From NCBI RefSeq assembly GCF_021532275.1, contig NZ_JACBOT010000024.1, positions 289,749 through 353,748 of the forward strand: DNA of 64,000 nt, in the 5' to 3' direction. Positions within the stretch are counted from its first letter, which is position 1, and each line of letters begins with the position of its first letter. Positions 44,979 to 53,361 of the stretch are shown here, piece after piece. The notes beneath the pieces are model-generated. The model did no database searches. It worked only from the letters and a program-made list of their open reading frames with translations, and had not been told where the DNA came from. The position numbers and the translations under genes are program-made. The stretch comes from Brevibacterium sp. UCMA 11754. Lineage in GTDB: Bacteria > Actinomycetota > Actinomycetes > Actinomycetales > Brevibacteriaceae.

Positions 44979-45764
44979 TCATGCCTTTCGGGTTCCGGGG
45001 ATCCATTCCCCGTCGACGACTTCGTAGTCGGAGAATACTGCTGGGGCCTCTTCGAGCATGGCCTCACCGATCTTGTTGAACACCAGTCGGATCTCTTCCT
45101 CAGCGCCCTTGGCGGTGCGCATCTCGATGACGTGACGCAGGGAGCGGAGGTTGGCGGTGTAGACGATGCCAGTAGCCAGACCCTCGGGAGCGAAGCGACG
45201 CATGAAGGAAGTCATGTGCTTCTTATGGGAGAACTTGGTGCTGGCTTCGTCGAGTTCGAAGTGCTCGGTCATCCACTTCTGGTGCTCTTCGAGCGTGTCG
45301 AGGACCTTGAGGGAGCGTTCCATGAGTTCCGAGTCCTCACGTGCCCATTCAGGGAACCAGAACGGAATGTCGGCCAGGCGGACGTAGCGCAGGGATTCCT
45401 GTGAGAACGCCGATCCTGCACGGTGGCGGATCAGTTCGTGGGTGAGCACTCGCGAGACGTTGTGCAGCACGAAGGTGAAGTTCGCGTGTTCGAGCACCGA
45501 ACCGTGGTGGGATTTGATGACATTGCCCAGGTACTGGGCCGAATCCGTGCGCACGCGGGACACGTTCGGGTTCAGTCCCGGCTCCCATGAGCGGTAGCAC
45601 ATGCGTCCGGAGAACTCCACGATGTCCTCAGCGTCCGGGGACTCGGCCTCTTCGACACGATCCGCCCAGGTAGTTCCGCCCACCTCGTCGAGGTATGTCC
45701 TCATCGATTCCCAGTCGATGCTGGGTTTTGCGAGCAGTTCTACGGACGGTTCGACCTGGCGCAT
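44979..45764 (-). CDS. thyX: Flavin-dependent thymidylate synthase
   Basis: ThyX methylates dUMP to dTMP using FAD and methylenetetrahydrofolate. The signature RHRAGSAFSQESLRYVRL lies at residues 113-130, and DSAQYLG plus GSVLEHANFTF contribute to FAD and substrate sites. The 261-residue length is normal. AAGGAG precedes the ATG at 45764 and decides this start over a longer open frame. The genes downstream are a maltokinase-cap protein and a HIT protein. Confidence 0.93.
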   Translation of the reverse strand: MRQVEPSVELLAKPSIDWESMRTYLDEVGGTTWADRVEEAESPDAEDIVEFSGRMCYRSWEPGLNPNVSRVRTDSAQYLGNVIKSHHGSVLEHANFTFVLHNVSRVLTHELIRHRAGSAFSQESLRYVRLADIPFWFPEWAREDSELMERSLKVLDTLEEHQKWMTEHFELDEASTKFSHKKHMTSFMRRFAPEGLATGIVYTANLRSLRHVIEMRTAKGAEEEIRLVFNKIGEAMLEEAPAVFSDYEVVDGEWIPGTRKA

Positions 45765-45888
45765 GGCTCTCCTTGTGCAGGGTATGGCTTGATTGATTCC
45801 CAATCCTACAGACCAGATCGCCGAGGTGGTCCGACGGTCCGTGCCGAATGTTTCCAGATACCTCGAACGCGCGTGAAAAAGTGAACGC

Positions 45889-46008
45889 TCAGGAGGGCCG
45901 CTCCGCCGCCGAGGAAGGGTACGCGGCGCCGACCGGGGAAGGGTATGCGGCGCCGCGCTGCTGCCGCTGGGCAAAGGCGAGTGCCTCCCGCAGCTGCTCG
46001 TCGTTCAT
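45889..46008 (-). CDS. 39-codon ORF overlapping the peptidase E-like gene
   Basis: The ATG at 46008 overlaps the peptidase E-like stop as ATGA, and the frame gives 39 residues beginning MNDEQLREALAFAQRQQRGA, then two GAAYPS copies. The repeat comes from a 24-bp tandem duplication (45913-45936, 45937-45960). The first 17 residues could form an amphipathic helix. No SD other than AGG is visible. The exact start-stop coupling matches that of the three upstream genes, which is the main argument that it is real; chance is possible. Confidence 0.4.
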   Translation of the reverse strand: MNDEQLREALAFAQRQQRGAAYPSPVGAAYPSSAAERPS

Positions 46009-46853
46009 CGCAGCACCTGCCTGGGGACAGTGCCGGCGTGGGTGTCGGGGCCGGTCACAGGATCGCTGTCGACGCCGCTGTCGCCACCGGCGTCGAGTCG
46101 TGTTTCGCCTCGGCCGTCAACGACGTAGGCGTGTGCCTCGGATTTCTCCGCAATCACCGAGGTGGCTCTGAAGTTCTCGAAGACGACGCCAGCATGGTCA
46201 TCGATGGCAAGTCCGGGTCCCGGAAGCTGGCCGGCCTCGATCCATGTTCGGAAGGTCTCGACCCGACCGGGTTCACCGTGATAGTGCGGACAGGCGCTTC
46301 CGGGGATGAGTCCGAAGCCGTCGTTCAGCGGAGCCAGGGGCCCGAACGAATCTGTCGACGAGGCCTCGAACCAGCAGTTGGCACCGGCAATGATTCCGGC
46401 CAGGATGGTGCCCCGCGAAGCGGCGAGCGCCATGAGGTCATCGACTCCGTGGTCACGCCACAGCGTCAGCAGGTTGGCGGTTGATCCACCACCGACGTAG
46501 ATGAGGTCCATATTCAGAAGCAGCTTCGGGTCCTGGTAGCCCCAGGGGCTCTGTCCGAACAACGAGAGCACGGATGTTTCGGCCAGTCCGGCGAACGCGG
46601 CCTCGAATCGGTGGATGTAATCGGGATTGTCTCCCGATGCCGTCGGGACGAAGCACACGCGAGGGAGCTCGCCACCACCTCGGCGGCGGTTGACTTCTGT
46701 GCTGCGTCTGCTGTGCACAGTGCGTCTGCTGTGCACAGTGTCAGCCAGCTGAAGCAGGTAGTCATCGATCGCTGATGTCCCGGACTCCGACATCGAGAAC
46801 CCGCCACCGCCGAGAGCGACGATCGTCGACGGTTTCAGAGCATCATCCTTCAT
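46005..46853 (-). CDS. Peptidase E-like (S51/type 1 glutamine amidotransferase-like) protein lacking the Ser nucleophile
   Basis: The 282-residue protein follows the S51 family: IVALGGGGFSM at the N-terminus, FVPTASGDNPDY, YVGGGSTANLL, and the nucleophile loop, normally GxSAGA, here LAGIIAGANCWFE. The serine position is Ile155 (codon ATT), one base from a serine codon, so ordinary Ser hydrolysis is not expected. The start at 46853 overlaps the membrane gene stop (ATGA); a longer frame to 46889 exists. Residues 41-51 derive from a perfect 18-bp duplication (46704-46721, 46722-46739). It may be a pseudo-enzyme or a recent mutant. Confidence 0.75.
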   Translation of the reverse strand: MKDDALKPSTIVALGGGGFSMSESGTSAIDDYLLQLADTVHSRRTVHSRRSTEVNRRRGGGELPRVCFVPTASGDNPDYIHRFEAAFAGLAETSVLSLFGQSPWGYQDPKLLLNMDLIYVGGGSTANLLTLWRDHGVDDLMALAASRGTILAGIIAGANCWFEASSTDSFGPLAPLNDGFGLIPGSACPHYHGEPGRVETFRTWIEAGQLPGPGLAIDDHAGVVFENFRATSVIAEKSEAHAYVVDGRGETRLDAGGDSGVDSDPVTGPDTHAGTVPRQVLR

Positions 46854-47350
46854 CGTCCGGTGGGCACGTGAGGTCGTCTGTTCTGCCATTGGTCTCGGGC
46901 TTTCCGCCCCGTTCGGCCAGCCTTCACCAATGCCACGACGGCGCCGACTCCGAGGAACAGGAAGCCGATTGCTGCGACGACGAGCACCACGATCTGGTTA
47001 CCGCTCGCCCCATAGGTCAGGGCTGATAAGAGTGTGAAGATGAACAGCAGTCCCATCCCGAGCCCCATCAGCAGCGCCACCCACAGTGTGAGCACGAAGG
47101 TGGTCCGGGAATTGGGACCCCTGCGCATCAGGATGCCAGCGAATAGACAGGCACCGAAGAAGACCAGACATACCAGGCCGATCAGGCGGAGAGTGCCGAT
47201 GAACATACATAGCATCGAGACCGCCACGAACACGGCCGAGACGATGATGAGTGCGGTTCCCTGCCGTCGCTCCAGGCGTTGTGCTTCCGCGGCCAGGGCC
47301 AGAGCTTGAGCCTGCCACCAGGTGCCTTGATCGTCTGGGGACATACTCAC
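46850..47350 (-). CDS. Four-helix membrane protein between lplA and the peptidase E-like gene
   Basis: This product of about 166 residues has an amphipathic N-terminal part (WWQAQALALAAEAQRLERRQG) followed by four hydrophobic segments between residues 38 and 143, and a basic C-terminus. No family was recognised. A GTG at 47350 overlaps the lplA stop as GTGA; an ATG two codons later at 47344 is an alternative. Its stop overlaps the next gene's ATG. It is therefore the second gene in a strictly overlapping cassette. Confidence 0.6.
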   Translation of the reverse strand: MSMSPDDQGTWWQAQALALAAEAQRLERRQGTALIIVSAVFVAVSMLCMFIGTLRLIGLVCLVFFGACLFAGILMRRGPNSRTTFVLTLWVALLMGLGMGLLFIFTLLSALTYGASGNQIVVLVVAAIGFLFLGVGAVVALVKAGRTGRKARDQWQNRRPHVPTGR

Positions 47351-48435
47351 GGCACCCGGTGTGTCCACTTCTCGGTGCCGAACTTCTCGTCAACCAAGGC
47401 CTGAGCCTTTTCCAGTTCGTCGGCGGTGAAGGTGTCGAAGCTTGCCCCATAACGGTCGGCGAAGGTGTTGGCCATGACGTCGATGATGTCTTTGCGGGCT
47501 TCACCGGTCTGGCTGCGGAGGGGGTCGACGCGCTTCTTGGCACTCGAGACTCCCTTGTCAGAGATCTTCGCCTCACCGATGCGCAGGACTTCGACCATCT
47601 TGTCGGCGTCGATGTCGTAGCTCATCGTCGCGTGATGGAGCAGAGTGCCATCGCGCAGTCTCTTCTGTGCCGCTCCGCCGATCTTGCCTCCGGTCGAGGA
47701 GATGTCGTTGATCGGTTTGTAGAAGGCTTCGACGCCGAGGCTCTTCAGCGCTGCCAGCACCCATTGGTCGAGGAAGACATATGACTCCTCGTAATCGAGG
47801 CCGGCGACCAGCGAGGGCGGCACGAACATCGAATAGGTGATGCAGTTCCCGCCTTCCATGAACATCGCTCCCCCGCCGGAGATGCGACGCACAACTTGCA
47901 CGCCGTACTTCTCGACACCTTCCGGACGGAGTTCGTTGACATAGGACTGGAAGGCTCCGATGACCGTCGCGGTGTCGTCCCACTCCCAGAATCGCAGCGT
48001 CGGTTTCCGACGTCCCGCCGCCACCTCCTCCAGCAGAACTTGGTCTAGTGCGACATTGACCTGTGTGGGCAGCACCTGGCCGCGGATGACCTGCCAGTCG
48101 AAGTCGGTGAAGTTCGCCGCCGACCCCAGAGCACGACGAACGACGGTGGCGATGTCCGAGGTGGAGAATCCGTGCATCGCCAGTTCAGAGCCGTACCCGG
48201 CGAGTGCCGCATCGAGGCGCTGCCGCAGATTCGCGTTGTCGGCGATGACGCTGGCGCCCACAAGAGCGGGGGCGAGGTCGAAATAGGCCTCTTCGGGTTC
48301 GAGGAAGAAGTCACCGGAGATCTTGACCTCGGTGATGTGCTTCCCGTCGGTCTCCACATCGGCGACCACAAGCTTCCCGCCGATGACCTTGTATTCGGCG
48401 TGAAAACGCTCGGGTTCGTGCATATCGTTCTTCAT
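47347..48435 (-). CDS. lplA: Lipoate-protein ligase A family protein with N-terminal accessory domain
   Basis: LplA attaches lipoate, via lipoyl-AMP, to lipoyl domains of 2-oxoacid dehydrogenases. Residues 1-75 (EYKVIGGKLVVADVE, ITEVKISGDFFLEPEEA) resemble the accessory domain that usually follows the catalytic domain. The catalytic part comes after, with RRISGGGAMFMEGGN near residue 185 and STGGKIGGAAQKR near 245. Thus the usual domain order is reversed. The 362-residue length equals a full two-domain enzyme. It heads the overlapping cassette with the membrane and peptidase E-like genes. Confidence 0.85.
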   Translation of the reverse strand: MKNDMHEPERFHAEYKVIGGKLVVADVETDGKHITEVKISGDFFLEPEEAYFDLAPALVGASVIADNANLRQRLDAALAGYGSELAMHGFSTSDIATVVRRALGSAANFTDFDWQVIRGQVLPTQVNVALDQVLLEEVAAGRRKPTLRFWEWDDTATVIGAFQSYVNELRPEGVEKYGVQVVRRISGGGAMFMEGGNCITYSMFVPPSLVAGLDYEESYVFLDQWVLAALKSLGVEAFYKPINDISSTGGKIGGAAQKRLRDGTLLHHATMSYDIDADKMVEVLRIGEAKISDKGVSSAKKRVDPLRSQTGEARKDIIDVMANTFADRYGASFDTFTADELEKAQALVDEKFGTEKWTHRVP

Positions 48436-48481
48436 GTTTCCAAACCTACTCTCGGGGCCCTCACCGAGGCTGTGAACTTGC

Positions 48482-50746
48482 TCACTCGCCGGTCAGCGAG
48501 TTCCACAGGAACCGGTAGCTCAGTGCACGAGTGAAGGCTGCCTGCTTGTTGTCCGAGGCTGCGGAGTGTCCGCCTTCCGTATCTTCGAAGAACCACACAT
48601 CGTCAATGCCGCGGTTCTGCATTCGAGCAGCCATCTTGCGTGCCTGCACTGGTCCGACACGATCATCAGAGGTTGCCGTCCAGAACAGCACGGGCGGATA
48701 GTCTGTGCCGTCTTCGAGCAGGTGATAGGGCGAGAATTTCTGGATGAACTCCCAGTCCTCGGCCACATCTGGGTCGCCGTATTCGGCCTTCCACGAATAG
48801 CCTGCGCTGAGTCTGGTGTAGCGGCGCATGTCCAGAAGAGGCACTCCGCACGAGATCGCGCCGAAGAGCTCGGGGTGCTGCGTGAGCATGTTCCCCACCA
48901 GCAGCCCACCGTTCGATCCGCCGGCGCAGGCCAGTTTCGACGGGCTCGTCACCCCACGTGTGATCAGGTCCCGGGCAACGGCAGCATAGTCCTCATAGGC
49001 TCGCATCCGGTTCTCCCGCATCGCCGAGGTGTGCCACCGTGGCCCGTATTCTCCACCGCCGCGGATGTTGGCGAGAACATAGACCCCGCGACGTCCTACG
49101 GGAATCGGTGCCTCGGCAGTCTCATCGGCCTGTCGATCGGCGGGAACTTTTCGGGTTTCAGCCGTCGTGCGACCCAACCAGCCGATGCCCATCACCGGGG
49201 AGTACACGGGAGTCCGGCTGACTTCGAAACCGCCGTAACCGTCCAGGAGGGTCGGATTGCTCCCATCGAGGACCAGCGTGCTGTCGGCGATCTGGAAGTA
49301 GGGGATCTTCGTCCCGTCCTCGCTGGTGGCGAAGTGCTGTTCCACGCTGAATCCATCGCTGGGGAAGAGTGCTGGTGCCGACTTGATGACGACGGGCTCA
49401 CTGTCGCCTTTCGACGATTCCAGGCTCCCGTACGACAGGGTCGATGGAGTCAGAAACCCCGTGCTCACCAGCCAATAGTCGTTGGCGCTCGCGTCATCAT
49501 GCTTGTCGACGGCTCCCAACCCGACCATGTGATTGGCGGGGACTCCTGGCAGGGAGGACGACGAGAATTCGTCGTTCGGGTCAAGAACGCTCAGTTGTGA
49601 CTGCACATCGGTCAGCAGTTCGAGGATCAGGTAGTCCCGTGTCCACGTCCATGACTGCAGGGCCGTGTGCTCATCCGGGGTGAAGATGACGGTCGGTGTG
49701 ATTGTTCTGGCCTTCACCTCGGCGATGTCAGCGACGGCCAGACCTCCGGCCGGGACCGAGTAATCCTCGTGAATCCACTCAGATTGGGGACGGAAGAGGA
49801 CGTTGTCCCTTTCGAACCCGACTTCCACATCGGTCGGCACCTCGACGACGGTCCAGCTGTTCTCCCACGCCGAGGCGACGGTTGAGACGGACCCCGACTC
49901 ATCGGTGACTGCGTCGAGGTCGATGAAGCTGAGCTGCGTATTGAAGAAGTCGATGGCATCGATGGCGAACGCTCTGTCGGTGGCATCGGCTGCTGCCGCT
50001 CCCACATCGCTGCCCACGAAGATGGCGACATGCTCGCGGGGCACTTCGGCCACGATCGGGGCATCGGAGATGGCCTGTCCGCGTGTGAGGACACGTGCCT
50101 GGCGCGGATAGGACGATGTGGTCAGTGAGTCTTCGCCGGTATCGGTGGCGACGATGAGCGTGTCATCGTCCAACCACGCGAAGCGAGTCTTCGCCGAGGG
50201 CAGGTCGAATCCGCCGTCGACGAAGGTCTTGGTCACCAGGTCGAATTCGCGCACCCGGTGGGCGTCGCCACCGTCGGGAGAAAGTGAGACGAGTGCTCGG
50301 GAATCGTCCGAACGACGCACCGAGGCTCCGGCCCATACCCAAGGCGTCTCCTCAGCTGCGCCGAGTTCGTCGAGGTCGATGAGGATCTCCCACTCGGGGG
50401 AATCTGAGACGTAGCTGTCCCATGTGGTTCGTCTCCACAGGCCTTTGGGGTTCGTGGAGTCACGCCAGAAGTTGAAGTAGTGCTCACCACGTTTGGCCAC
50501 CATCGGGATCTTGCCCTCGGAGTCCAACGCTGTCCGAATCTCTCCGGCGATGGAGTCAAACAGGTCGTCCTGGAACCGGGAGATGGTCTTCGCGTTCTGG
50601 TCCTTGACCCAGCCCATCGGTTCGTCACCGTGGATGTCTTCGAGCCACAGGTTCTCGTCGTGTGGCATCGGGGCAGTGTTCTGCGACTCTGTGGCCGTGG
50701 TGGAGGTTTCGGTCTTCTGATTGTCTGCCGGAGCTTCTTTGCGCAT
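48482..50746 (-). CDS. S9-family prolyl oligopeptidase
   Basis: The 754-residue serine peptidase has an N-terminal beta-propeller region (about 30-430) and a C-terminal alpha/beta-hydrolase domain. The nucleophile motif is CAGGSNGGLLVGN, preceded by NIRGGGEYGPRWH, and the likely acid and base are in SDDRVGP and GGHSAAS. The early LWLEDIHGDEPMGWVKDQN is the conserved prolyl-oligopeptidase opening. No signal peptide is visible, so it is probably cytoplasmic and cleaves short peptides after proline. It lies 26 bases after the GNAT gene on the same strand. Confidence 0.88.
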   Translation of the reverse strand: MRKEAPADNQKTETSTTATESQNTAPMPHDENLWLEDIHGDEPMGWVKDQNAKTISRFQDDLFDSIAGEIRTALDSEGKIPMVAKRGEHYFNFWRDSTNPKGLWRRTTWDSYVSDSPEWEILIDLDELGAAEETPWVWAGASVRRSDDSRALVSLSPDGGDAHRVREFDLVTKTFVDGGFDLPSAKTRFAWLDDDTLIVATDTGEDSLTTSSYPRQARVLTRGQAISDAPIVAEVPREHVAIFVGSDVGAAAADATDRAFAIDAIDFFNTQLSFIDLDAVTDESGSVSTVASAWENSWTVVEVPTDVEVGFERDNVLFRPQSEWIHEDYSVPAGGLAVADIAEVKARTITPTVIFTPDEHTALQSWTWTRDYLILELLTDVQSQLSVLDPNDEFSSSSLPGVPANHMVGLGAVDKHDDASANDYWLVSTGFLTPSTLSYGSLESSKGDSEPVVIKSAPALFPSDGFSVEQHFATSEDGTKIPYFQIADSTLVLDGSNPTLLDGYGGFEVSRTPVYSPVMGIGWLGRTTAETRKVPADRQADETAEAPIPVGRRGVYVLANIRGGGEYGPRWHTSAMRENRMRAYEDYAAVARDLITRGVTSPSKLACAGGSNGGLLVGNMLTQHPELFGAISCGVPLLDMRRYTRLSAGYSWKAEYGDPDVAEDWEFIQKFSPYHLLEDGTDYPPVLFWTATSDDRVGPVQARKMAARMQNRGIDDVWFFEDTEGGHSAASDNKQAAFTRALSYRFLWNSLTGE

Positions 50747-50772
50747 GCCACCATCCTAGTGAACGGTTCGGC

Positions 50773-51411
50773 TCAGGCCGCTGGTCTGAACATCACCAGC
50801 CCCGGTTGGCCGTTGGGTGCCTGCGGCCCATGACCGAGCGTGAAGAAGCCGAGGCTCTCATAGAGTCGGCGGGCGGGGCTGTCGATGTCACTTGTCTGCA
50901 GCCAGCAGCTGTATCCGCTGATTCCGGCCAGCCACGTCTGCAGAGTAGCCCGTCCGAGACCGGAACTGCGCAGATTTGGGTCACGTGCCAACAGGTTGAG
51001 CGCGAACGACCATTCGATTGTCTGAGCGGCGTCTCCGAGAGCCGAGCGGAGCTCATGTGCCCAGTCGTAATCCTGTTCCAGCCACGACCAGAAATGTCCG
51101 TAGGCGATCGATCTTAAGCGCCCGTCGGATCGCCCTGCCACGACGAGGACCTGACCATTTCGGACCGAGAGGTCGTAGAGGTTTGCGAACAGTGACGCGT
51201 GCGTCGGATCTTCGCTCAAAGGCGGTTCGGCTGCCGCCGTTGCGTAGAGTTCTTCGACCTCGTGGGGAGGAGGCAGCATTCCCGGGATTCCGGCTGCGGA
51301 GCCGACGGGTTCCCAGCTTTGGCCCAGCCCACCTGGTAGACCCCACACGAGTTCGACGTTGAGCTCTGCAGGTGAAGTTCCGAGAACCTCACACTCGGCA
51401 TATTCGTCCAT
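50773..51411 (-). CDS. GNAT-family N-acetyltransferase
   Basis: The 212-residue protein has the acetyl-CoA-binding pattern in its second half: NLLARDPNLRSSGLGRATLQ corresponds to the R/Q-x-x-G-x-G/A loop, and RRLYESLGFFTLGHGP is the usual C-terminal helix and strand. The N-terminal 70 residues are less typical. The acceptor substrate is unknown. It is probably co-transcribed with the S9 peptidase gene. Confidence 0.75.
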   Translation of the reverse strand: MDEYAECEVLGTSPAELNVELVWGLPGGLGQSWEPVGSAAGIPGMLPPPHEVEELYATAAAEPPLSEDPTHASLFANLYDLSVRNGQVLVVAGRSDGRLRSIAYGHFWSWLEQDYDWAHELRSALGDAAQTIEWSFALNLLARDPNLRSSGLGRATLQTWLAGISGYSCWLQTSDIDSPARRLYESLGFFTLGHGPQAPNGQPGLVMFRPAA

Positions 51412-51612
51412 GCTCCCAGCCTAGCCACGTCGGCAGTCGCGCAGTTGAACTCAGTGGGAATTCTCGCTGCGCGGCCGAGGACATGATGCTCTGCCGGGTG
51501 CATCAGAGTGCCGAGAGCCTGGTGCATCAGACTGCAGAGACGAATTCGGCCAGTTGTCCGACAAGGCACATTTCCACCTCGCTCGGCAGCTCTTCACGAC
51601 GGTGCCACATAT

Positions 51613-53181
51613 CTACCTTGAGGGATTCGAATCTTCCCTCCTCGGCGCTTCGACCTTTCGAAATGGAGGAATCCTCACAGTGAAGGTGTTGGGGTTGCTG
51701 GCTTCATCCAACGACCGTTCGTTGGCGAGGTTGGAGCGAGGAAGCTCACTGGAATTCTTCGTCGGGGTCCCGAGCGGTCTGGTGCCGATCTGATATCTGT
51801 GCCCGGTGGGAGTTCGTACGACCAGCTCTTCTGCTGTGGCCTAGTGTCGCCAACCTGGCAGCTCCTTGAGGAAGTTGCAGGCAGCGCAGAGTCCCGATGC
51901 ATTGTCCCAGTCGGTCTCACCACCGGCGGCGAATGTCTGCGAGTGGTCTGCGTGTTTGATCTGGGCATCGCACCACGGTGATCGGCAGACGTCATCGCGG
52001 ATCACCACCATGCGTCGAAGCAGTCCGGAGAACTCACGTCGCTTCGAGTCCATCCGGACCAGCTGTCCGTCGGACGGACGCGTGTACAACCTCCGGATGA
52101 AGACTGAGAATTCGTTCTGGGCGATGAATTCGCGCGCCGTCTTTGCCGGAATCGGGCCGAAGCCGGGAAACCATGCTGGAGTCTCGCCTGGGTCGAAGAG
52201 GCTGTTTTCGTTCATCACCACGTGGACTTCGGTAGGAATGGCCTCAGCACTGTCTTGGCCTGTGGTCCTCTCGACCAAGAGATCGGCCATGACCTGTCCT
52301 TGAGTTCGCCCTTCGGATTGTCCTGTCCCGACGATGGACTGTGCCGATCTCGACAGGTTGGCATACGCTGCCACAGACTGCGACAGGGGCAGGAGCGCTG
52401 TCAGATAGGCCATGCCTCCTGGTGCAGGACGCACCGTGACGGCGCGTCCTTCCACACATCTGTCGAGGTGTTCGACGGCTGCTTTCTGGCCGAGCTGCTG
52501 AGCCAGAGCGCGAACCTCGTTGCCCAGTCGACCAACACCCACCTCGGCGAGGCGGTCGGCCATCCGGTCATCGACCTGGTGACGCTTGTCTCTGGGGAAC
52601 CAATCGGTCTCCTTCGCAACAACTCGCGCCTTCTCCTCTGAGATGTCTCCGCTCTTCAATGAGGCATAGGTCTTCGGCAGATCCAACAACAGGGACCGGG
52701 CGAAGCCGAGCAGTTTGCTGCCTCTGGCCCGCGACACCTTCCGAGCCAAGCCGAGGTCGTCAATTATGCCGACAATTCTGTCGAGGCAAAGCTCGCCGAC
52801 GGCCATCGACACACGCTCATCGCTGCTTTCGGGGAAGCGTGTTGATGTCAGGCAGCATCCGGCACCACACGAGATTCCACCCTGGCTACCACCCAGTAAA
52901 TTAACACCACCAACTACCGGCTCCGAGGTGAAAGCCCAACGCCTTAAGCGCTGGCACCCCGACAAGTTCAAGCGCAATTGTCTCCCGTCAGCCGGAGGCG
53001 AGGAGTCGCTGTTGCCGAAACTTCCGAGGATGATTGGACCGGATATTTCTTGGGATTCATTGCCAAGGACGAGAACGTCGGCGAGGCGAGCGGGGGGCGA
53101 TTTTGCCGTCGGTGATCGCCTGGCGAATGATTTGCTCGACCATCCGCTATTCACCACGCTATTCGACCGCCACGCTCGCAC
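51613..53181 (-). pseudogene. DUF222-HNH (13E12-type) endonuclease gene with a premature stop and an atypical 5' end
   Basis: Coding similarity is clear from about 52,800 down: GLARKVSRARGSKLLGFARS, TVRPAPGGMAYLTALLPLSQ and the HNH part DDVCRSPWCDAQIKHADHSQ, GLCAACNFLKELPGWRH. A TAG at 51841-51843 then stops the frame. Beyond it the same frame continues for 75 codons, including VVRTPTGHRY, the usual C-terminal element of this family, and ends at 51613. The gene therefore looks broken by a nonsense codon. The first 120 or so residues of the open frame do not resemble the family's N-terminus. Such genes are multicopy in many actinobacteria. Confidence 0.7.
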
Positions 53182-53361
53182 AATTTCGAGCTGTGCAGCC
53201 TTCTAGGTCACTGGCGCCTCTGCTCCACCATCCGCAATAGAGCGCGGACGATTGCTTCATGGCGCACTTGTGCGTCTACATTCTTTGGCATTGTCAGCTC
53301 CGCCCGTTCCATGTCATGTGTCATAATGCTTGTGATTTGGAACAAGGTCACAGGGAGCGAC

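Noticed and set aside
51420..51840. Short plus-strand genes at 51,372-51,793
   Set aside because: They are antisense to the continued frame of the broken DUF222-HNH gene and match no family.
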